10,623 bases of DNA, taken from positions 1 to 10,623 of the forward strand of contig LUCA01000056.1 of the NCBI GenBank assembly GCA_001593875.1, written 5' to 3'. The translations under genes and the position numbers were made by a program. Positions 1 through 5,076 of the stretch are shown in pieces. Origin of the DNA: Candidatus Bathyarchaeota archaeon B23. Its GTDB lineage: Archaea > Thermoproteota > Bathyarchaeia > TCS64 > B23. How positions within the stretch are numbered: position 1 is the first letter of the stretch; each line of letters starts with the position of its first letter. Under the pieces are notes generated by a model, which did no database searches, was not told the origin of the DNA, and worked only from the letters and a program-made list of their open reading frames with translations.

Positions 1-1037
1 CGGGGGCCTCCCCCCTTCAAGGTCTCCAGGGCCTCCCTAGCCTCCAAGGTGGGGCCGATGGCGTAGCCTATGGGTTGTTCGCCCTCTGTGACGGCGCACT
101 CCACCTCCATGCCCAGCCGACTTCCCAGCTCTATGAACTCCATCGCCAGGGTGTGGGCCTGCCCTATGGTCTTCACCTTCGCCCCCCTCCCCGTGGGGAT
201 GTCGACGACGACGTGCGTCGAGCCCACCGCCCGCTTCTTGCTCATGATCGACGGCAGCAGCAGGGGGTCGATGGCGAGGGGATACTCGACCCGGATGAAG
301 AGGTCGTCGGCCGGCGCCAGGTCTAGGGCTCCGCCCCAGACGATGCAGCCCCCAACTCGGTTGACGACCTCGATGATCTCATCGGCCTTGAGGGCGACGG
401 GGGCCAGGGTCTCCATCCTGTCGGCCGTCCCGGCTGGGGAGGTGATGGCCCTGGAGGAGGTCTTGGGGATGCGGTAGCCGGCGGCTGCGACGATGGGGAC
501 GACGATGATCGTCGTCTTATCCCCGGGCACTCCCCCGATGCTGTGCTTATCTAGGATGGGCCCCTCACCGAAGTTCAGCGTCCTCCCCTTCTTCACCATC
601 GCCAGGCTGAGGGCCTCCGCCTCCTCCATGCTGACGCCGTGGATCTCCAGGGCGGTGACGAAGGCGGCTATCTCCACGTCGCTGAGGTGTCTCTCCACCA
701 CATCCTCCACGATCATCTCCATCTCCCAGGGTGTCAGCTTCTCCCCCATGATCTTCCTCCTCACGAGGCTGAGGGACTCAGGTCTCTCAGCCGCCTCCAC
801 CTCGACGACGTCTCCGTCGCCTAGGCCCAGGCGGGAGGCCACCTCCCTGTAGACGCCTAGGACGCCGCTGGGGAACTCCCCCGCTATGTTGAGGATGGCC
901 ACCGCCTCGGAGCCCTCAGCCCTCAGCCTCACCCTGTCGGAGGAGACGACGCCCAGCCCCTCGGCGTCCCGACTCCCCATGACGACGATGAGATGGCCGC
1001 CGGCCTCGATCCCGAGAAGCCTAACCCTGAACTCCAA
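1..1037 (-). CDS. deoA: AMP phosphorylase (archaeal DeoA-like), 3' end cut by window edge
   Basis: Phosphorolyses AMP (also CMP/UMP in characterised archaeal enzymes) to the free base and ribose-1,5-bisphosphate, the entry step of the archaeal AMP pathway that feeds RuBisCO. The reading frame is open to base 1, giving 345 residues; family members are about 500, so roughly the last 150 are outside. The nucleoside-phosphorylase signature DKHSIGGVPGDKT is at residues 163-175, followed by PKTSSRAITSPAGTAD (191-206) and VWGGALDLAPADD (233-245), all typical of archaeal AMP phosphorylase rather than bacterial thymidine phosphorylase. Start choice: TTG at 1037 gives an N-terminus (MEFRVRLLGI) that lines up with known archaeal homologues as I remember them, and it has GGGGTG 6 nt upstream. 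An in-frame GTG at 1046 is the alternative and has no ribosome-binding site. It is divergent from the RuBisCO gene. The family call is firm; the exact start is less so. Confidence 0.93.
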   Translation of the reverse strand, partial: MEFRVRLLGIEAGGHLIVVMGSRDAEGLGVVSSDRVRLRAEGSEAVAILNIAGEFPSGVLGVYREVASRLGLGDGDVVEVEAAERPESLSLVRRKIMGEKLTPWEMEMIVEDVVERHLSDVEIAAFVTALEIHGVSMEEAEALSLAMVKKGRTLNFGEGPILDKHSIGGVPGDKTTIIVVPIVAAAGYRIPKTSSRAITSPAGTADRMETLAPVALKADEIIEVVNRVGGCIVWGGALDLAPADDLFIRVEYPLAIDPLLLPSIMSKKRAVGSTHVVVDIPTGRGAKVKTIGQAHTLAMEFIELGSRLGMEVECAVTEGEQPIGYAIGPTLEAREALETLKGGGP

Positions 1038-1080
1038 TAGAGGCACCCCAGAGGGCAAGGGAGATAACTCGAGGGGAGGG

Positions 1081-1090
1081 TAAAAGGTTA
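1081..1090 (+). promoter_or_regulatory. TATA-like element for RuBisCO gene, in divergent intergenic region
   Basis: The only AT-rich patch in the gap between deoA and rbcL is TAAAAGGTTA. Its centre is about 31 bp upstream of the RuBisCO ATG, so the expected start of transcription (about 26 bp downstream) falls a few bases before the ATG. No Shine-Dalgarno is visible there, which fits a leaderless transcript. Read on the other strand, the same patch could place a start near 1058 for deoA. Promoter assignment is inferred from spacing only. Confidence 0.5.
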
Positions 1091-1116
1091 ATGCCTCAAA
1101 CCCCCCTACTCCCCTG

Positions 1117-2343
1117 ATGCGCTACAGGGATTTCCTAGACCTGGGCTACAGGCCCAGAGAGAGCGACGTCGTCTGCCGTTTCCACCTGGAGCCGGGAGAC
1201 CTACCCCTGGAGGAGGCGGCTGGGGCCGTAGCCGCCGAGAGCAGCATAGGGACCTGGACGGAGCTCCGAACCCTCAAGCCCTACATGGTGGAGCTGAGGG
1301 CGCGGGTCTTCGAGATGGAGGGCCAGGCCATCTCGGTGGCCTACCCCCTGGAGCTCTTCGAGCCCGGCAACCTCTCGAATCTGCTGAGCAGCGTGGCCGG
1401 CAACATCTTCGGCATGTCCGCCATCTCAAGGCTGAAGCTCCTCGACATAATGCTCCCAGAGGCCCTGCTGAGAAGCTATCCGGGGCCGAGATACGGGATC
1501 GAGGGGGTGAGAAACCTCCTGGGCATAAGGGGTCGCCCCCTGGTGGGGACCATCATAAAGCCGAAGCTGGGCCTCAACGTCCAAGACCACGCCAGGGTCG
1601 CCTACGAGGCCTGGAGGGGCGGCTGCGACATAGTGAAGGACGACGAGAACCTCGCCGACCAGGGCTTCAACCCCTTCGAGGATCGGGTCATAGAGACACT
1701 GGAGATGAGGGACCGAGCTGAGGAGGAGACGGGGGAGCGGAAGGCCTACCTGGTGAACATCACAGCCGAGACGGGGGAGATGCTGCGCAGAGCCGAATAC
1801 GTCGAGGATCACGGAGGCCGATACGTGATGATAGACATCCTAACAACCGGCTTCGCAGCCCTCCAGACCCTGAGGAAGGCCGACCTGAAGCTCGCCCTCC
1901 ACGGCCACAGAGCCGGCCACGCAGCCTTCACCAGACCCCGGCGCCACGGCATAGCGATGAGAGTCATCGCCAAGCTCGCCCGCTTCGCAGGCATCGACCA
2001 ACTCCACGTGGGGACGGCCGTGGGGAAGATGGCCGAGCCCAGGGAGCGGGTGCTGGAGAACGTCGAGGCCCTGAAGACGCCGATGGGGCGCCTAAAGCCG
2101 GCTCTCCCCGTCGCCTCCGGAGGCCTCCACCCAGGCCTGGTCCCGGAGCTCCTAAAGATCTTCGGCCCCGACGTCATCATCCAAGCCGGCGGAGGAGTCC
2201 ACGGCCACCCAGGGGGAACCGAAGCGGGGGCGAGGGCGATGAGACAGGCCGTAGAGGCAGCGCTGGAGGGCATACCCCTAAAGGAGTATGCCAAGGGGCG
2301 TCCCGAGCTGGCGGCCGCCCTAGAGAGGTGGAGTAGGCCGTAG
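1117..2343 (+). CDS. rbcL: Archaeal form III RuBisCO large subunit
   Basis: Carboxylates ribulose-1,5-bisphosphate to two 3-phosphoglycerates. In archaea this serves AMP salvage rather than the Calvin cycle, and no phosphoribulokinase is seen here. The catalytic set is complete: E41, T46 and W47 (ESSIGTWTE), N96 (AGNIFGM), K148 and K150 (IIKPKLG), the carbamylated K174 with D176 and E177 (DIVKDDEN), H264/R265/H268 (HGHRAGH), H297, K304 of loop 6 (GTAVGKM), S334 (ASGGLHPG) and the phosphate-binding GGG at 358-360. At 408 residues it is shorter than typical form III enzymes (about 420-445). Much of the loss lies between loop 6 and S334, with a few residues missing at each end. It starts at ATG with no ribosome-binding site, probably leaderless. 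It is divergent from AMP phosphorylase and convergent, 3 bp apart, with the PIN toxin. Intact active-site residues argue against a form IV RuBisCO-like protein. Confidence 0.96.
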   Translation: MRYRDFLDLGYRPRESDVVCRFHLEPGDLPLEEAAGAVAAESSIGTWTELRTLKPYMVELRARVFEMEGQAISVAYPLELFEPGNLSNLLSSVAGNIFGMSAISRLKLLDIMLPEALLRSYPGPRYGIEGVRNLLGIRGRPLVGTIIKPKLGLNVQDHARVAYEAWRGGCDIVKDDENLADQGFNPFEDRVIETLEMRDRAEEETGERKAYLVNITAETGEMLRRAEYVEDHGGRYVMIDILTTGFAALQTLRKADLKLALHGHRAGHAAFTRPRRHGIAMRVIAKLARFAGIDQLHVGTAVGKMAEPRERVLENVEALKTPMGRLKPALPVASGGLHPGLVPELLKIFGPDVIIQAGGGVHGHPGGTEAGARAMRQAVEAALEGIPLKEYAKGRPELAAALERWSRP

Positions 2344-2346
2344 CCG

Positions 2347-2751
2347 TCACTTGAATAGCCTCTTGACGCCTGGTATGGAGTCGAAGTCGCCGTCGTTGGA
2401 GTAGATCTCGTCGACGCCTATCCTCCTCATCTGAGCCGTTATGACGGCGTCATCCCACATCCTCCAGCCGATGCTGTGGGAGCGGCATATCTCCTCAGCC
2501 TCCAGGAAGTCGTCGAGGGTGGTCTCCATCTTCATCAGGTTCGGTATGGAGCGGAGGAAGTCGATGTAGAGCGGTATGATGTCGCTCCTCCCCTTCCATC
2601 TCAGGTATCCGCAGACCTGGGCGACGACGAGGGTGGAGGTGGCGGTCTCCTCCCCCTCCTCGATGCGTCGAAGGATCCTCGAGGCCGTCTCCCCATATCT
2701 CGGGTCCTGGGCCATGTGGTAGATGAAGACGTTTGAGTCAACGAATCTCAA
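2347..2751 (-). CDS. vapC: VapC-type PIN-domain toxin (putative ribonuclease)
   Basis: A 134-residue PIN-domain protein, expected to cleave RNA (usually tRNA or rRNA in the VapC family) unless held by its antitoxin. The acidic pattern is visible: D5 in VDSNVFIY, D100/D101 in MWDDAVITAQ, and D120/D122 in SNDGDFDSIPG. The conserved glutamate normally found near residue 40-45 is replaced by Q45 (STLVVAQV), which may weaken metal binding; whether activity remains is unknown. The best start is TTG at 2751, overlapping the end of the antitoxin by 14 bp and preceded by GGTGGG, so translation is probably coupled. Its stop lies 3 bp from the convergent RuBisCO stop. Length and neighbour fit VapBC; the alternative is an enzymatically weak PIN protein. 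Confidence 0.87.
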   Translation of the reverse strand: MRFVDSNVFIYHMAQDPRYGETASRILRRIEEGEETATSTLVVAQVCGYLRWKGRSDIIPLYIDFLRSIPNLMKMETTLDDFLEAEEICRSHSIGWRMWDDAVITAQMRRIGVDEIYSNDGDFDSIPGVKRLFK

Positions 2752-2965
2752 CTCTACCCACCGCCTCCTCCACCTCCTCCAGCTCGACCTCCATGGGACC
2801 GAGGACGCCCTTCAAGTCCTCGAAGCTGACCCTCCTCTTAGGCCTGAGGATGATGCCTCCCCGCTCTATCGACACCTCCAGCTCGTCGCCGGCTCTCAGG
2901 CCTAGGGCCCGCCGTATGGAGGCTGGAAGCGTTATCCTCCCCCTCTCCCTAAGGACCACCTCCAA
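2738..2965 (-). CDS. vapB: AbrB/SpoVT-family antitoxin (VapB-type)
   Basis: A 75-residue protein with the swapped-hairpin AbrB fold signature at residues 1-45: RGRITLPASIRRALGLRAGD followed by ELEVSIERGGIILRPK. The acidic C-terminal tail (about 46-75, with the run ELEEVEEAVGRVEIR) is the usual toxin-binding part. It would neutralise the PIN toxin encoded immediately downstream and repress the shared promoter. The start is TTG at 2965, with AGGTG 6 nt upstream; an in-frame TAG at 2980-2978 limits any extension. A clear TATA box and a small palindrome lie upstream, consistent with autoregulation. The order antitoxin then toxin, with overlap, is the classical arrangement. Confidence 0.88.
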   Translation of the reverse strand: MEVVLRERGRITLPASIRRALGLRAGDELEVSIERGGIILRPKRRVSFEDLKGVLGPMEVELEEVEEAVGRVEIR

Positions 2966-2984
2966 ATTCCCACCTAACTAGATA

Positions 2985-2996
2985 CAATTAGAATTG
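2985..2996. promoter_or_regulatory. Palindrome in vapBC promoter, candidate VapB operator
   Basis: CAATTAGAATTG is a perfect inverted repeat with 5-bp arms and a 2-bp centre. It abuts the TATA box (2999-3008) and lies about 20 bp upstream of the antitoxin start, so a protein bound here would block transcription initiation. AbrB-type antitoxins commonly bind short AT-rich palindromes. Operator function is inferred from position. Confidence 0.45.
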
Positions 2997-2998
2997 GG

Positions 2999-3008
2999 AT
3001 ATATAACT
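2999..3008 (-). promoter_or_regulatory. TATA box of vapBC operon
   Basis: On the minus strand this reads AGTTATATAT, the best TATA box in the window. Its centre is about 38 bp upstream of the antitoxin TTG, predicting a leader of roughly 10-13 nt that just includes the AGGTG ribosome-binding site at 2976-2972. Confidence 0.65.
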
Positions 3009-3046
3009 TCCCACAAATCATTGAACTCGAGGGGCTGAGGAAATGG

Positions 3047-3061
3047 GCCCTCTAAGAGGGC
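3047..3061. terminator. Short hairpin just downstream of ferredoxin gene
   Basis: GCCCTC-TAA-GAGGGC forms a perfect 6-bp stem with a 3-nt loop, 8 nt beyond the ferredoxin stop. There is no T-run after it, whereas archaeal termination normally needs one, so this may be an RNA-stabilising 3' structure or chance. Confidence 0.25.
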
Positions 3062-3068
3062 TTCAGCT

Positions 3069-3305
3069 CTAACCGGCCTCCTCCACGTGGATTATGGAGA
3101 CGGGGCAGAGGTCCACGGCGCCCTTGGCGCAGCTCTCCAGGTCGTCGGGGATTTGGCCCTCGGCCTCGGAGGTGCCTCGATGCTCGGCCTTGATGGTGGA
3201 GAGGCCGTCTTCGGGGCTGAGTTCGAAGACCTCGGGGCAGTTGGCCTCGCAGTTTCCGCAGCCTATACACTCCTCCCTCGGGTCGATGTAGACCTTGAAG
3301 GGCAT
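3069..3305 (-). CDS. Single-cluster [4Fe-4S] ferredoxin
   Basis: A 78-residue low-potential electron carrier of the Thermotoga/Pyrococcus type. C13, C16 and C19 (ECIGCGNCEANCPEVFEL) with C67 (LCPVSIIHVEE) would bind one [4Fe-4S] cluster. The remaining pair, C23 and C59 (ESCAKGAVDLCP), matches the disulfide known in hyperthermophile ferredoxins. The second cluster-binding motif of 2x[4Fe-4S] ferredoxins is missing, replaced by an acidic linker (about 30-58). The protein is acidic overall, as usual. It starts at ATG 3305 with a TATA-like element about 35 bp upstream and little ribosome-binding site. It lies between the isomerase and the toxin-antitoxin pair, transcribed separately, and no redox partner is adjacent, so its link to the AMP pathway is positional only. 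Confidence 0.93.
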   Translation of the reverse strand: MPFKVYIDPREECIGCGNCEANCPEVFELSPEDGLSTIKAEHRGTSEAEGQIPDDLESCAKGAVDLCPVSIIHVEEAG

Positions 3306-3335
3306 GGCTCTCGTCTAAGGGATGGGCTGGGAAGG

Positions 3336-3347
3336 GTTTAAACTTTT
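3336..3347 (-). promoter_or_regulatory. TATA box of ferredoxin gene
   Basis: Minus-strand AAAAGTTTAAAC, centred about 36 bp upstream of the ferredoxin ATG, predicts a leader of about 9 nt. It contains the 8-bp palindrome GTTTAAAC. Confidence 0.5.
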
Positions 3348-3360
3348 GGTTGTGTTTGAC

Positions 3361-3365
3361 AAAAA
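3361..3365 (-). terminator. T-tract following the isomerase gene
   Basis: Just after the isomerase stop codon the minus strand reads CCGGTTTTTGTC. A run of five T is the kind of signal that terminates archaeal RNA polymerase, and this is the only such run directly after a gene in the window. It sits upstream of the ferredoxin TATA box, so it would separate the two transcripts. Confidence 0.4.
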
Positions 3366-3369
3366 CCGG

Positions 3370-4305
3370 CTAGGGCGGTATGCCGACGGACTCCAGTATC
3401 CAGGGGTATCTCCGCCTCACGGCCTCCAGGATGGAGTGCGGCGAGATGACGCCCTCCTCGCAGATGATGCCGTGGATGTAGTCTCGCCTGGTGACGTCGA
3501 AGGCGGGGTTCCTGATGCCTAGGCCCCCTGGGGCGTCGGGCCATATCTCCGAGGAGGCCCTCTCCTCTATGGCCTCGTAGTCGCCGTGGATGGTCTGCGG
3601 ATCGAACTTCAGGAGCTCGGTGACGACGTAGAAGGGGACCCGGGCCTCCTGGGCGGCGAGGGCGATGAGGCTGGTGCCGATCTTGTTGATGATGTTCCCC
3701 TCGGAGGTGATGGCGTCGGCCCCCACCAGAACCAGGTCGACCTGCTTGAGGAAGGTTCTCACAGCCGAGTCGACGATCATCGTCGTCTTCACTCCCATCT
3801 CCAGCAGCTCTCGGGCTGTGGTCCGGCCCTGGTAGAGGGGGCGGGTCTCGGTGCAGATCACCTCGAAGTCTATCCCCCTCCTCCTCGCAGCCCTGAGGAC
3901 GCCTATGACGGCTGAGGAGTGGCAGTGGGTGAGGATGCGGGTTCCGGGGAGTATCCTCCTGGAGCCGACGTCCTCGATGCGTTTACGGGCTTCTCTGAAG
4001 CGTTCTATGAACTCCTCCGCCACCCCCTCCATCAACCCGTTCAGCTCGTCGAGGGTCTCCCACTCCGCCTCTCGAACCCTCCACTCGATGTATCTCAGGG
4101 CGTTCCTCATGAAGGGCTCCGTCTCCCGTGACCCGAAGAGGATGTCCCTCGCCTCCTCGATCTCAGCTAGGGCTTCCTCCCTGCTCCTGGCCCTGGACTC
4201 CCCCATCTGCTCCACCAGGGCCCTGATGGCCGTGAGGGCTACGTTGGTGGCTCCTCGAACCTCCATCCGCCGTATCCTCTTCGCAGCCTCTAAGACCCTA
4301 TCCAT
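3370..4305 (-). CDS. Ribose-1,5-bisphosphate isomerase (eIF2B-alpha/MtnA superfamily)
   Basis: Converts ribose-1,5-bisphosphate to ribulose-1,5-bisphosphate, the middle step between AMP phosphorylase and RuBisCO, both encoded nearby. The 311 residues match the family length (about 320). The N-terminal helical domain includes EVRGATNVALTAIRAL (15-30). The Rossmann-like part carries the catalytic cysteine C128 in ILTHCHSSAVIG, the ETRPLYQGR motif (153-161) and the catalytic aspartate D197 in VLVGADAITSEGNIINKIGT. The C128-D197 spacing of 69 equals that of the studied Thermococcus enzyme (C133/D202). Sister families are eIF2B-like subunits and methylthioribose-1-phosphate isomerase; the pathway neighbours favour the R15P isomerase. 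It starts at ATG 4305 with GGTGGT just upstream and a TATA box about 41 bp away, so it has its own promoter although the upstream operon reads in the same direction. Confidence 0.93.
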   Translation of the reverse strand: MDRVLEAAKRIRRMEVRGATNVALTAIRALVEQMGESRARSREEALAEIEEARDILFGSRETEPFMRNALRYIEWRVREAEWETLDELNGLMEGVAEEFIERFREARKRIEDVGSRRILPGTRILTHCHSSAVIGVLRAARRRGIDFEVICTETRPLYQGRTTARELLEMGVKTTMIVDSAVRTFLKQVDLVLVGADAITSEGNIINKIGTSLIALAAQEARVPFYVVTELLKFDPQTIHGDYEAIEERASSEIWPDAPGGLGIRNPAFDVTRRDYIHGIICEEGVISPHSILEAVRRRYPWILESVGIPP

Positions 4306-4340
4306 CAGACCACCGGATGTATTGAGATGACGGCGAGACG

Positions 4341-4350
4341 CCTTATAAAG
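4341..4350 (-). promoter_or_regulatory. TATA box of ribose-1,5-bisphosphate isomerase gene
   Basis: Minus-strand CTTTATAAGG, centred about 41 bp before the ATG, predicts a leader of about 15 nt that includes the GGTGGT ribosome-binding site (4314-4309). Confidence 0.6.
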
Positions 4351-4355
4351 AGTCC

Positions 4356-4376
4356 CAAAGGCCCTTTGAGAGCTCT
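4356..4376. promoter_or_regulatory. Two adjacent dyads between the operon end and the isomerase TATA box
   Basis: CAAAGG-C-CCTTTG (4356-4368) is directly followed by the palindrome AGAGCTCT (4369-4376). The block begins 6 bp upstream of the isomerase TATA box, where an archaeal regulator or the TFB recognition element would sit, and 20 bp after the stop of the membrane-protein gene. It could be an operator, or a 3' hairpin of the upstream operon; no T-run follows, which speaks against a terminator. Confidence 0.3.
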
Positions 4377-4395
4377 GTCCTCCTCCTTCTACGCC

Positions 4396-5076
4396 TCAGC
4401 TCCTCCAGCTCTTGAGGAAGAGGAGGGTGGCGACGGCTATGAGGATGGTGGCCGAGACGCCGATGATGATGTGGGTGTAGGGCACCATCAGGACCTCCGC
4501 CCTCAGGAGGCCCTCCAGGCGGGGTAGGGCGAGGTAGACGGCGGCGAGGATGAGGATCGAAGCCGTGAGGGTGAGGGCGAGGTAGGCCATCTGCCCCCTG
4601 GAGATGGCGTCCACATCCCTCGGCTCGGCTCCTCGGCCTAGAAGCTCGCCTCGGATGTGCCTGACGAGGAGCGTCGACCTGATGGTGAGGTAGGTGGATT
4701 GGAGGAGGAGGCCTGCGACGAAGACGAGGAGGGGCGTCCCCGGGGCGGGGCTGTAGGGGAGGATGAGCTCCACCCAGTTGAAGAGGCTGTAGTCCAGGAC
4801 GGGGGGGAAGAACATGAGGAGGTTGAGGGAGAAGAGGCGGGCGTAGGCCATCTCGCTCCCCCTCTTCCAGAGGAGAAGCGAGAGAAGCAGCGACGTCGAG
4901 AGGATGGCCATATCCATGTAGGCGTCTAGGGGGAGGCCCAAGGGGGCGAGGAGGGTGGAGAGGTAGCCCCTCATCTCCTGATAGAGCCCGCTCTTGACGA
5001 GGAGGAGGGATGAGAGGTAGGTGGAGACGACGGCGAGGAGGAGCTCCAGGCCCCTTATGAATCTCTCAACGCCCAT
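4396..5076 (-). CDS. Unrecognised six-helix membrane protein, last gene of MoxR operon
   Basis: I do not recognise the family. The 226 residues carry about six hydrophobic helices (roughly 9-27, 53-70, 79-96, 112-136, 162-185, 198-221), with a charged loop at 137-161 (RHIRGELLGRGAEPRDVDAISR) that would be cytosolic if the positive-inside rule holds. No enzymatic motif is visible. It starts at ATG 5076 inside the end of the DUF58 gene (11-bp overlap, ATGGGCGTTGA), preceded by AGGAGGGTGA, so its translation is coupled to DUF58. Its place as last gene in a MoxR/DUF58/transglutaminase operon suggests an integral membrane part or substrate of that system. Confidence 0.85.
   Translation of the reverse strand: MGVERFIRGLELLLAVVSTYLSSLLLVKSGLYQEMRGYLSTLLAPLGLPLDAYMDMAILSTSLLLSLLLWKRGSEMAYARLFSLNLLMFFPPVLDYSLFNWVELILPYSPAPGTPLLVFVAGLLLQSTYLTIRSTLLVRHIRGELLGRGAEPRDVDAISRGQMAYLALTLTASILILAAVYLALPRLEGLLRAEVLMVPYTHIIIGVSATILIAVATLLFLKSWRS

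Noticed and set aside
70..1083. Several plus-strand frames at 70-477, 493-852 and 886-1083
   Set aside because: They lie opposite the continuous AMP phosphorylase frame, which holds conserved motifs along its whole visible length.
1809..2294. 161-codon minus-strand frame inside RuBisCO
   Set aside because: Trp/Ala/Pro/Ser-rich translation without domains, opposite intact RuBisCO motifs.
2738..3008. Toxin-antitoxin region as a mobile element
   Set aside because: No transposase, integrase, terminal repeats or target duplications were seen around it, and base composition of the genes matches the neighbours.
3851..4330. 159-codon plus-strand frame opposite the isomerase
   Set aside because: Ser/Arg/Leu-rich shadow with no ribosome-binding site; the isomerase on the minus strand is complete with catalytic residues.
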